A stretch of 64,000 bases of DNA, taken from assembly GCA_023101725.1 (NCBI GenBank), contig JALJCO010001315.1:62001-126000 (forward strand), in the 5' to 3' direction. This DNA comes from Atherinomorus stipes. Lineage: Eukaryota > Chordata > Actinopteri > Atheriniformes > Atherinidae. A program made the translations under genes and the position numbers. Within the stretch, counting starts at the first letter, position 1; the number at the start of each line of letters is the position of its first letter. The notes beneath the pieces were generated by a model. It searched no databases, was not told the DNA's origin, and worked only from the letters and a program-made list of their open reading frames with translations. This document shows positions 13,401 through 22,500 of the stretch, in pieces.

Positions 13401-15714
13401 GATAATTACTTTATCAACATTCTCTCAACTGAAGACCAAGTTACTCTGAATTATTGCTCTGTCAATATTTCCTGCAGCTGATTAGCTAAGTCCATAGACA
13501 GCAGTAAGCAATCCAACAGGACTGTGTTTGTGCTTTTCACTCATGTTTACTTGCTTATAATGATATGATGGGATCACTGATCATTGGCAAAGTAAGATTG
13601 CTCGCAACCATCCAGGCAATCAACGTGGTGTAAAAATGACAAATGAAAAAGAGAAAAAGAAAAAACAAAAGTATGACATCACCTCATACAGTAGCACCAG
13701 TTTTCAGAATACAAGGTGAATCCTGGGTATCAGAGCTCATAGACGTGCAGGATATTGTCTAATTCAGTTAATGATATGACAGTTCTCTCTTATGAAATAC
13801 TGCTCTATATTGATTCCAGGCCTCTTTATAGCCACAACGGTACATCTACTTAACATGAGAGTTTGAATTTCCCTGAGAAAGGCTGCCTGTGCCCAACAAG
13901 CCAAAGCCATACCTCAACCCACCCCAGGGTATGATGTAGAATGTAATGCCATACAGAGAGCAACAGCTACAGCGCCTATCGTTTTACCTGGTGAAAGGCA
14001 GAAACATGGGGCCAACAGTCAAGGGCATATCAGCAGGCGATGGCTTTGACCTTGTCATTGAATCTTAGCTAGCCTGGGCAAGTATAAAACTTGACAGGAT
14101 CGTTTTAGACTTACTAAATATTATGAAAGGAAATTCCATGCATATTACTGAAGGGAATACAGTAAAAAAAAAAACTGTCCTCATACATTCAAGCATGCAT
14201 GAGCGTGTTAACTTCTTGGGGAAAAAACTTATTAGCTTTAGCTCCTCTCCTCCTGCCACATTATTACTTTGGAGTTGTGTTTCTCATTTATCTGGGTGAA
14301 CTACTGACTCAACCAATCGAGTAAAGCTTTTTCTTCCATTCGCTTGTTTTCAAGTCTAAATATACAACTCTGTGTCTGCCATTGGGCAGATCTCCTCAGC
14401 ACATCAAGTGAACTGAAGATTAAACTTAATGCCCTCCTCTTGAGAAAAATATCATGACATCTGCTCATTATCTGAAGCTTTTCGCGCTTGAAACCCCTGA
14501 CAGACTGTCTCATTCACCTCTCTTTGACTCTGATAGGCAGGCACTGAGCTGGAATGGCTTGCCATATCTGGTCCTTCTCATTGCAGGCCTCTTTGCTCTC
14601 TAAATCCATGCAGTGGTCACTCACAAATGATCCTAAATAATCCCTTTAAACTGCCACCACCAAATGTATCCACCCCATGTTGAAGGCATTGCAATTAACG
14701 CCGAGGTGGGAGGCAGGTAGACAACTTCTGTGCCTGCTGTGATGACAAAAACAGGAGAGGAAGCAGAAGGAGAGGGATATAACTGAAGCAGGATTTTTGC
14801 ATGAGCTAAATGCAGCAAGAGCTTGTTTTCTTTTTTATAAAGATTCATGGGTTTATTTAAAACTTGCTACCACATCGTGTCACTCTAAGAACATGCTCAC
14901 TCTGCAGTCTCTGATTGTCTTTTACCCCCTGAGATGAGATATGAGGACGCTTGCTGAAGAGTATCAAAACGGATCCTCCAACCACCATGCATTTTATAAA
15001 GTGAATGTGCCATTCAGCGGAAAATGGAAGAAAAACCTTTTTTCACTGAATCTTTAATAATAGAAGGTGAACGCCTGAGGCAGAGTTAGGGATTTGTTAC
15101 TGGTAGCAAACGTGCCTCCCCTCTGCGCCTTTGCTCCCCCTCCCTAATGCATGTCACATGTTAAGAAGCACATATCTGATGCTGTGCTTTCCCTCTCTGC
15201 CTTTTCCCTCCGTTTCTCTACAGTGATTGTGGTGCTGTTTGCTGCCCTGAGGAGACAGAGGAAGAAGGAGCCTCTGATCATCTCCAAAGAGGATGTCAGA
15301 GACAACGTTGTCAGTTACAATGATGAAGGAGGAGGAGAGGAGGACACTCAGGCCTTTGATATTGGCACGCTGCGCAACCCAGAGGTGATGGATGCTAACA
15401 AGCTACGCAGGGACATCATACCCGAAATGCTGTTTCCTTTTCGGAGGACATCACCGATAAAGGATAACACGGATGTGAGAGACTTCATAAATGGGAGACT
15501 TCAGGAGAACGATTCAGACCCCACTGCACCCCCCTATGACTCCCTTGCTACATATGCTTATGAGGGCAGTGGCTCTTTGGCAGAATCCCTGAGTTCGCTG
15601 GAGTCTGCTGCCACCGAGGGGGACCAGGATTATGATTACCTCAGCAACTGGGGACCACAATTTAAAAAACTGGCAGAAATGTACATAGGGAGGAGTCCTG
15701 ACAGAGAGACCTAG
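1153..15714 (+). CDS. cdh10: Type II classical cadherin, cadherin-10 (3' ten coding exons)
   Basis: Calcium-dependent homophilic adhesion receptor of the plasma membrane. Its tail binds p120- and beta-catenin; the CDH6/9/10 group is mainly neural. Join: 1153-1447, 4245-4364, 6954-7121, 7292-7473, 8147-8400, 9319-9455, 9548-9669, 10181-10289, 11176-11427, 15224-15714. All introns are GT-AG and the frame stays open for 709 residues. Partial-protein layout: rest of EC1 (1-83), EC2 (to ~194), EC3 (to ~305), EC4 (to ~410), EC5 (to ~525), membrane helix ~530-555, cytoplasmic tail to 709. Linker motifs seen: DINDNEP 75-81, DVNDS 184-188, EDVDEPP 297-303, DVNDNAPEF 402-410. The CDH10 call rests on the 36-codon EC5 exon, three residues shorter than I recall for CDH6/9, and on RRDIIPE and [10 protein letters not shown] in the tail. 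I cannot choose between teleost a and b paralogues. The 5' end is missing from the window. Confidence 0.93.
2158..2383. mobile_element. MITE, 226 bp, with long imperfect TIRs and TAATTTC duplication
   Basis: The outer ends are CAAGAG and CTCTTG. The inverted arms continue inward through CTGCAGT, AC and ATATATCCAATC to near 2230 on the left and 2315 on the right. TAATTTC flanks both sides (2151-2157 and 2384-2390), extendable to GTAATTTC at eight bases with a one-base overlap of the right end. The centre contains GGTTAGGGTTAGGGTTAG, a telomere-like word. A 7-9 bp duplication suits a hAT or Mutator-type source. There is no coding capacity. Confidence 0.8.
3787..3803 (+). repeat. Poly-A tract
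   Basis: About 17 uninterrupted A residues, followed by A-rich and CACACA sequence. It has no recognisable SINE or LINE body in front of it. Confidence 0.8.
4245..4364 (+). CDS. cdh10: cdh10 exon: EC2, first part
   Basis: A 120-bp exon encoding residues ~99-139. It includes the highly conserved type II block [19 protein letters not shown], followed by LQGQPYFSV. The acceptor is TTTCGCAG and the donor is G/GTAAGC. DADDQ replaces the usual DADDP. Both ends are in phase 1, so skipping this 120-bp exon would keep the frame. Confidence 0.96.
4365..6953 (+). other. cdh10 intron
   Basis: A 2.6-kb GT-AG intron, GTAAGC to TTTCAG. Apart from the antisense Tc1 fragment in its 3' third I see only AT-rich unique-looking sequence. 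Confidence 0.85.
6125..6690 (-). pseudogene. Tc1/mariner element fragment with broken transposase (5' half)
   Basis: Read on the minus strand, 6474-6370 encodes the start of a Tc1 transposase, the helix-turn-helix part with [20 protein letters not shown]. Further along, in another frame, come pieces equivalent to [18 protein letters not shown] (6250-6170). A gap or frameshift therefore lies between them, and the catalytic DDE half is absent. 6480-6690 matches the remembered AT-rich untranslated end, including AAATGCTCACTGACAG. It is a dead, truncated copy inside a cadherin intron. Boundaries are approximate. Confidence 0.8.
6954..7121 (+). CDS. cdh10: cdh10 exon: EC2, second part
   Basis: A 168-bp exon encoding residues 140-194 plus one base. 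It contains ALPGMDRE (144-151), VVIQAKDM and GGLSGTTTV, all hallmark type II EC2 sequence. The EC2-EC3 calcium linker reads DVNDSPPRF; the family almost always has DVNDNPPRF. The acceptor is TTTCAG. The donor C/GTACGG is the weakest-looking of the gene, and the next intron is only 170 bp. Confidence 0.95.
7122..7291 (+). other. cdh10 short intron
   Basis: A 170-bp GT-AG intron, GTACGG to TGCTTAG. It contains nothing recognisable besides a pyrimidine-rich 3' end. Confidence 0.85.
7292..7473 (+). CDS. cdh10: cdh10 exon: EC3, first part
   Basis: A 182-bp exon encoding residues 196-255. The usual length is 188 bp; the difference is an in-frame loss of two residues in the DGDG loop, here IVGGHDTF. 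It carries [19 protein letters not shown] and [11 protein letters not shown] possible N-glycosylation site is NIT at 239-241. The acceptor is TGCTTAG and the donor AAA/GTATGA, with a stop codon formed immediately in the intron. Confidence 0.93.
7474..8146 (+). other. cdh10 intron
   Basis: A 673-bp GT-AG intron, GTATGA to CTTTAG. It starts with a T-tract. AAGAGTCTTTTGCAAGGGACTCTTT near 7953-7977 is a small inverted repeat. Nothing else was seen. Confidence 0.85.
8147..8400 (+). CDS. cdh10: cdh10 exon: rest of EC3 and start of EC4
   Basis: A 254-bp exon, the family-typical length, encoding residues 256-339 plus two bases. It has LDYESKRDY, the EC3-EC4 linker [10 protein letters not shown] (296-305) and ARDPDADN in EC4. 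The stretch [12 protein letters not shown] replaces the common LGPFKDTATVK but keeps its length. The acceptor is CTTTAG and the donor AA/GTATGT. Confidence 0.95.
8401..9318 (+). other. cdh10 intron
   Basis: A 918-bp GT-AG intron, GTATGT to TCCTGCAG. It contains a C-run of about 12 bases near 9160-9171. Nothing else was recognised. Confidence 0.85.
9319..9455 (+). CDS. cdh10: cdh10 exon: EC4
   Basis: A 137-bp exon encoding residues 340-386. It begins with [16 protein letters not shown], a strongly conserved type II signature, and includes [12 protein letters not shown]. Potential N-glycosylation sites are NGT (359-361) and NIS (377-379). The acceptor is TCCTGCAG and the donor A/GTAAGT. The following intron is very short (92 bp). 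Confidence 0.96.
9548..9669 (+). CDS. cdh10: cdh10 exon: EC4-EC5 junction
   Basis: A 122-bp exon encoding residues 387-426. It contains [17 protein letters not shown], the complete EC4-EC5 calcium linker, and YDTFVCEN with the first conserved EC5 cysteine (419). The TTRV and YDTFVCEN spellings match CDH10 better than CDH6 or CDH9 as I remember them. The acceptor is GTTTTAG and the donor CAG/GTACAT. Confidence 0.96.
9670..10180 (+). other. cdh10 intron
   Basis: A 511-bp GT-AG intron, GTACAT to TTTTTTGCAG. It is AT-rich and holds no recognisable feature. Confidence 0.85.
10181..10289 (+). CDS. cdh10: cdh10 exon: EC5, CDH10-diagnostic short exon
   Basis: A 109-bp exon encoding residues 427-462 plus one base. 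It reads [19 protein letters not shown] followed by [16 protein letters not shown]. The homologous exon in CDH6/9 carries about three more residues before NPNFT or SNFT; 36 codons is the CDH10 length from memory. NFT (455-457) is a conserved glycosylation sequon. The acceptor is TTTTTTGCAG and the donor G/GTAAGA. Confidence 0.94.
10290..11175 (+). other. cdh10 intron
   Basis: An 886-bp GT-AG intron, GTAAGA to CTCTGCAG. I see no repeat or RNA structure in it. Confidence 0.85.
11176..11427 (+). CDS. cdh10: cdh10 exon: end of EC5 and first half of membrane helix
   Basis: A 252-bp exon encoding residues 464-546 plus one base. It has [18 protein letters not shown] and [13 protein letters not shown]. 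The EC5 cysteine cluster is [12 protein letters not shown] (508-518). It ends inside the hydrophobic segment [14 protein letters not shown]. The acceptor is CTCTGCAG and the donor A/GTAAGT. The frame stays open for 41 codons past the donor, to a TGA ending at 11552. Confidence 0.95.
11428..15223 (+). other. cdh10 last intron
   Basis: A 3.8-kb GT-AG intron, GTAAGT to CTCTACAG, splitting the membrane helix. It holds only short poly-A or poly-T runs (12289, 12426, 14164). No recognisable transposon or extra exon was seen. Confidence 0.8.
15224..15714 (+). CDS. cdh10: cdh10 last coding exon: membrane helix end and catenin-binding tail
   Basis: 491 coding bp encoding residues 547-709 plus [12 protein letters not shown] completes the helix, followed by the stop-transfer [18 protein letters not shown] (578-587) lies in the juxtamembrane p120-catenin region. 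[17 protein letters not shown] and [11 protein letters not shown] (beta-catenin region), then [18 protein letters not shown], complete the canonical tail. It ends GRSPDRET; relatives end near GESDKDS. NWGPQF replaces the usual DWGPRF. It is separated from the previous exon by the largest intron of the window (3.8 kb). Confidence 0.97.
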
Positions 15715-15762
15715 AGAAAGCCATTAGTCTCTCTTTTTCCAAACTCATTCTTAATGTCTGTT

Positions 15763-15905
15763 TATCTAGCTAGCCAGCCAGCCAGCTGTTTGTCTGGTTA
15801 GTTTGTCTGGTTAGTTAGCTAGCCAGCTAGTTGACTGTATGTCTACCTATCTATCAAGCTGTCTGTTTGTCTAGTTTGCTAGCTGGCTCGCTAGTAACTG
15901 GTTGT
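15763..15905 (+). repeat. Degenerate CTAG/CAGC/CTGT tetranucleotide tract in the 3' UTR
   Basis: Repeated AGCTAGC, CCAGCCAG, GTCTGGTTAG and CTGTCTGT units over about 140 bp, directly after the cadherin stop. It looks like an old tetranucleotide expansion that has mutated. Self-complementary AGCTAGCT words could fold in the mRNA. Confidence 0.75.
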
Positions 15906-16506
15906 CTGTTCGATTCACGTACAAATGTGCGTGCACATGCACAAGCACTGAGACAGAAAGCTCTGCCATCCACATGTGGATGCTGAAATGGAAACCAAGA
16001 CTTGAACTGAGCTGATTCCTTTTTTTCTTTTTCTCATTAATAGAGATACAATATAAATCTCAACGTTTTGCTGTCTTTGGTCATAATCAGTAAAGATGCC
16101 TTTAAATTTTAGGACTTTTTGTGTACAATGGTGTGGACAATGTGTTTTGTAATCGACCTGAAAGATAGTAGTATTGTATACTATCGATGTTCAGTGGTAC
16201 CGACTTGGTTTGGGTGGGGAAGGGAAGGAGTCAAGTGGCTTTTATCAGCCAGCTCCATTAAATACTGTAAATGTACAAAGTGTTTTTAATGATGGACATC
16301 CTACTATTTGCTATCTCTGTTTGAAAAGCAATGTTCATGTGAATGGTTGGTGCAGTTTATTTGTCAAACTGTGAATTCATTTCATCATTATAGGTGTAAC
16401 ATATAATGAAAAGTGTATGTTGTAGGAAAGTGTCATACACTGATTTCATGCTGTTTGAATGCTGAGTCATACTGTTTTATATTTATATTTTTATACTTAT
16501 TTTCTT

Positions 16507-16512
16507 AATAAA
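16507..16512 (+). promoter_or_regulatory. Polyadenylation signal AATAAA of cdh10
   Basis: Canonical AATAAA about 790 bp after the stop codon, in an AT-rich setting. A T/GT-rich stretch follows within about 40 bp (TCGTATTCC, then TGTCTGCTTTTGTG), as expected of a downstream element. Confidence 0.65.
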
Positions 16513-16530
16513 ATCATGCCGAAAAGAAAG

Positions 16531-19500
16531 TCGTATTCCAGGTTAACTGTCTGCTTTTGTGTTTAAAGGGAAGTGCTTGTTGGGTTAGTCTCAAAGTGGA
16601 ACAGAGATAATCGTTTTGGACATCTTTCCAGAGTGCATGTTACAAACTCTTCCATTCATTATTAGGATTATTACATAATTGACTGATTAAAACTTTTATG
16701 TTAATATGATGACAAATTTCAGAAATAGACATGGAGTGATTTAGAAAGAGCAAAGCTTGTTAGCCTAAAACTGTGAATTCAAACAGCCCATGGCTGCTGA
16801 AAAAGTAAGAGGTTCAGAAAAATATCAAAGGGCTTAAATGGAGTAATTACATATTTCTGATGTTTCCCATTATATCTGAACAGTTTGTTCAAACCACTAT
16901 GCACCTTGAGTAACATTCAAAGTCCAAAATCTCAGTGAAAAGTGTCTGGTATATGAAAGCAATTGAAGAGAAAATAAAGGGCCTGTGTTCTGGATTACTA
17001 TCTTTATCTCTGATAAAACATTGCTTTGCAATTTAACTTGAACCAACATCAGAGCTGGCATTTACTGTCTCTATTAACAAAATGCCAAATGCACTTTGCA
17101 GAAATGTTCTGGTAAAAACTCTGCAACATCCCTCTGTGCCAAGATGCTATAAAGTTGTCATACAACTGAGCTCAACATGGAAGCAAAGACTGAGCATGTA
17201 AAACTCTCCAAGTTTAGAATGTTGGACTGAAAGGAGGCGTTTAGCTCCAATGTGTGAGCCATACCTGGAGATGGGTATAGGATTCAGGTCAGATCATGGT
17301 TGCATCACCAATGAATTGCTCCAGATTTTGATTTGGACACCGAACCAGGTCCACCTCTTCTGAAAGCCTCATTTTGGTTTGGCTCTGAATGCAGTGTTCC
17401 AACTAATCACACCCAAAGGGAAAACAGACCAGCTTCAGATTCAGCCGGACGAAAAATCGAAGGCGTGAAAACACCCTTTAGCTGTGCATCTCACTGGCTC
17501 TCAAAAGTCTTGTGAGATATTGCTATAAAACTACTGACAAACTGAAAATGGTCATTTCCAAATTTACAGTTTATCAAACACCAAATGCGTTAATGCTACA
17601 CTTGTGTGTAAAAAAAAAATATGCACAGCTGATAAACGGTCAGCTGCATTACTTGGATCTAGGTCATACAATTTTCTGCTTAAGTCCTAAAAACAAGCTG
17701 CTAAGGTTAAATCTCTCCTGAGAAAACATGTATGGATACTTCTCCAGAACTAATTCGTCAATACATTTTTTTACTCTGAACAAGAGATTCATCATCGTTT
17801 ATAAGAAAGGGGCATTTGCTTTGGAAAGTTGAATCTCTATAAATTACAGTTCCGAGAGTTGCATAGTAATTTAGTGCACCTGTAAGCTAACGCATCCAAT
17901 ATAACTGCCAAGCAATATATCTGCTCCTTGTGATGTTTTTACTGTGTAGTCAAAGCATATAGAAGTCTTCAGTAAAACAACCCTGCTTCTAATTTGATTT
18001 GTGACCTTAGTAAACATTTTCTAAATGGGTTTAGTCTTAATTGTTGGTTTAATGGCTTGTTTAACAGAGCATGTTGTCAGTTTTGTGAACGATGGTTCTA
18101 CTTAGACTAAATTGATGATGAAGCAGGATATGTTTCTGAGCAGCGCTATCCTGTGACGAACATTGCTCTCTCGCTGGTCTAAAGGCCAATATACTGTTAG
18201 CCAAATCACTGAACCTGAGGGTTCAAAGCACAGTTGATAAGTATAAAAGCCATTTTTGAATATGCATAAAGAAAATCATCAAAACTCTTCAGTGCAAAGG
18301 TTTACTAATGGATGTAAAGCAATACTCTACTTACTTTTGTTAGTCATGAAGGAGATGGGTTCTCTGTCTAATGGGATGAATTGCAAGAAATATGTTTTAG
18401 TTGACCTCCAATAGAGGATTTCATAGGTCCAGTGAGAAGTGATTAGTCCTTCATCATTTCATTAATAGTGCATCACAATCATGTTTCATGTCTTGCCACT
18501 AATTTGACCTCAGTGACTAAAACTGAGACTAAAAAATGCAAAGAGCGCAACTGTGCTCCTCAGGGTATTCATTGGCTTTCCAGACAGAAAGAGAGAATAT
18601 TTCTACACATCGGATGAGATCTGACTCACAAAACCCACGTTTTCATATTCCATTGATGTAAGGGAAGATTGGAAGAAAACTTAATCGTTAATGCCTGATG
18701 ATAAACCACCTAGGCTATACTGCAACTTTAGAAATTCAGGTGATGTCCAAAGAAAAGGAAAAACAATTTTATATTTTTGTTTCTGTAAATGACACGTAGC
18801 ATGTGACTGGGACTTGGGGTTATGCTCACATGCCGACGGTCACTCAGCAGCCCCGTGTTATTAGCCTGTAGCCTGACACCAGATGGTTTGTTACACTCAA
18901 CCGCCTGGGAAGTCCTCCACAGAAGCATTTGGAAAAGGGCAGGAACTATCAAAAATACTCAGCAGGTGATTGGCTGAAGCCTCTCTGATCTATAAAGTGC
19001 TACTAGCAGAGCTAGTCAGCCAGTAGGAGCTGCACTGTTGACTCCTATCAGAATCCAGCTGCCTCAAAACAAATATTTCTAAGGGGACTAAGATTTGTTT
19101 TGAACCATGGATAGCAGGCTTGGCCAGACAAAGACCCTCAAACTTTGTAGCTATATGGTGAAAGGAAAAAAAAAAAAAAGGGTCAAAGATCAGGTTGGAA
19201 TAAAACATTGGCTCAGATGGTCACAACAGGAGGTTTACTAACATTATTCAACTGAAAACACTTTTGGTACTTACAGTATGAACTTTGGAGGTCTACTGGT
19301 GTTGCTTAGTGTCAGTAATTGTTTATTTCAGGTCATTATGCAATAGAAATTATATAATGACCTGAAAATGATTTTCCTGCTGCAAATGCAGCCAATCCCC
19401 TCAGTTCCAACTTGCCATAGCTCCATCTCAGACTGTGCACAGCTGCTTTTAGCTTTGCACAAACATACTCTAGACACCGAGCTGATGCCACAACTCAACA

Positions 19501-22500
19501 ACTTAAACTTTCACAATGTTTTTGTGCCCCCTGCAAAGCTGGTACAAAACAGGCCTCGTGTCATGTTTCATAATGCATGATTTTTCCTTTTATAAAAAAA
19601 GAATATATATATATATATATATATATATTGTGGCTGGAAAAGACTGAAATACGCAAAGTACTGCAATCAATAATGCAGATGAAATATTGGTATGCAGACA
19701 AGATGTGACAGCAGCAGCGGACCGCCTCAGGCTTTTTTTTCTCCCCCTTGTCCTGTGCCTACCTTTTTAAAAACACTCGTCTCTTGCACAGCACTCCTAC
19801 AAACAAGTTACGAGCCGATACCCAGGGCACCTAATTTCTCATATGTCCTGTATATCAGTGTAATGTGGCTGAAATGTAACTGAAAGGTCATTATTTTAAA
19901 CACAGTCTGATTACATAACTGTCCATCTGGCCACTTTAAAACCTGAGCTACCCCACATGAGTGCTGAATAGATTTTTGCATTTACTGACCTTTACCATTT
20001 TAAATACCCATGTGTCGATACAAGAGGACTTCAAATTGTGTTTTAAACTATTATAATAACCTTAAAAAGCAGTAAAATTAAGGAACTCTTGAAAAACCTG
20101 TAACTTATAAACAGTGGACATCAAGGTTCATACCATTTATTATTGTTCTTTTGTTTTCTAATCATTCACCATCAACCAAAGAGTCACTTTCAGGACTTGG
20201 AAACACATTATTTTTTTTATTATAGTCCGTTATTAGTCTGGATAAGGAGTCGCTCGGTCACTTTAATCAAGGTTTCACACCTTAGGACCTACTATCACAG
20301 GCCTTTGAGCCAGAGAAGTCACAGCATTGCCAGGCATGGCCTTGTGAGAAGTACTGGGAAGCTCTAATGAATCCAAGAGGTCGTCAAATGTGATTTGTTT
20401 CCGGAAACCGTAATAGAACATGTGCTCTTTTCACTATGAAGCATCTATGTAGCAATAACATAGCACGGACAGCAGACACGTACAGCAGTTTTTTCTGGCT
20501 ATCATCGAGCCACTTTCTTCCATTTAAAATAAATTCAGAGCTCTACTGGCTTGTAGTTACAGACGTGGGTTGAACATTAAAGAACACAAGGCAGCTTTTT
20601 TCCCTTAGGGAAGAAAATTACTTCTGAGCACAAGGGAATGCATCAGTGACATGGCATACAGCCTAGTTTGTTATAATTACAAGCAAAAGCATTTCTGAAT
20701 AGGCATCTTAATGACCAAACAAATTGTTGCATATTTCAAACCCATCTGGATCGTTTTCTTGGGGGGGATGTGATTGCTGTTTAGAAATAGAGAACACCAT
20801 CTTTGTTGAGGTGAATATACAAAATCATGGGCTTTTTTTCCCCAAAGCATGTTTGGTGTTCATATACAGGCGGCACATGTGATTTTCTTCATTTTGTTTA
20901 CAAGTTACTGTAGGCATGTAAGAGCTTATTAAAGCTTTGGGAAGGAGCCAACTCACACCTTATTGCTGGTGTATTTTGAAGTTGAATCTGTCCTAAATAT
21001 TGCATTCAACACAGTCTAAGACATGGAAGATGGTTTTCTTGTATTTCTTTTTAACTCTCAATGGGAAAAAAAATTAAATATGATAACCATAATAAAGAAC
21101 ATTGCATAACATAACACTGTGTAAAAATATACTTCTTTAGTTAGTATTTGGCTCCATCTTCTGGACAAATATGTTTACACCCAGTAAATTCTGATATACT
21201 GCCCTTAGTAGGCTTTATCTCTTCAAAGCATCACTGTTAATACTTAAATATAATTTAACAAAGGTTTCTTGGATATACAAGTATGAAAAGCATGTATGAT
21301 CATTATATAATTGGTTGAGCACAAAGTAGAAATAAAAACTTGAAGAGCATCAGTTTACCATGTAGAAATATTGAGATGCTTGAAAGAAATAAATGTGAGA
21401 GGAAAATTAGATTTTTTGTCTGCTCATTTGTATGTTGCGGAGCTTGGTACAGTTTTCATATCACACATATGTTTCAGTCATTTGGACAGCAGTGTTTGGT
21501 TTTGATGGTTGACAAGTCATCAACAGAGGGCAGTAGAGATCCGTCAAAATGTAGCAAGGATCAGCAGCAAGTACTGCAATTGCTAAACAGATTCCCCATG
21601 CACCAAACATGGGGGTAATTTCATACACACAGCATTTCAATAACATCACAATACAGTAACAAATGTCCTGCTTTAAGTAGCTAATGGTGATTCATAAAAG
21701 GACCAAATCAGGTAATTAATAAAGTTAAAAAATATATAGATTAAAGCTGCTACATCTCTATTCTTGATTAAAATAAAAAAGGAAAATATGTGAAATGCAT
21801 GTGAACATCTGAAATACTAAACTTGATAACTTAAGTTTCATAGATAAGGGATACCCTGAGAACCATATTTTCATCTTACTCTATTTGCCAAGGTTCGAAT
21901 AGTTAAATACTATATTTACAATACACAGTTTTAGGCAGTTATTCAGGACTCACTTATTTCAAGTGTTTACTCTCAAACTAAGCAGACCATCTATTAGTTG
22001 CAGCTACAAAAACTCCTGCATGGAATTACGCATATTTTTCATTACCTTATTTAACAGCTAACAAAAAATAACAGAGGCTCAAGCACATTTATTAAAGTTT
22101 TGTTTTACCTTTAGTGCATTTTTATCTAAATACACTCAGTGATTTGATTCTTTTTGAAATCATAGAGCACTGGGCACAGTTTAGATTTAAATTAGTGCCA
22201 CTCATCAAAGGGAGAATATTATTTGTGTAAACAACAACAAGCGTTACCATACAGCATGCTGTGTTGAAATAACTGCAATGTTTCCGGATGCCTTTTCATT
22301 ACGTCTGTTATATGAGTTGCACCATTCAGCCTCTGTGATAATGGCCATTTTATTTTCAGGGTGGGCAGATGAAATGCACCCTTTGTGGGTATACAATATG
22401 GATGATTACATTTCCTGATTTAGACTTGTCCTTGCTGTCACCTCGCTCCCAATGAGAGGAAACATAAGACACGAGTGCCCACTTCAGACACAGAATACAC

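Larger units (their letters stand above)
15715..16530 (+). other. cdh10: cdh10 3' untranslated region
   Basis: Non-coding sequence after the cadherin stop, running to just past the first good AATAAA (16507-16512). The end is inferred from that signal. The first 200 bases contain a degenerate tetranucleotide tract. AT-rich stretches lie near the end. Alternative, more distal polyadenylation cannot be excluded. Confidence 0.7.
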
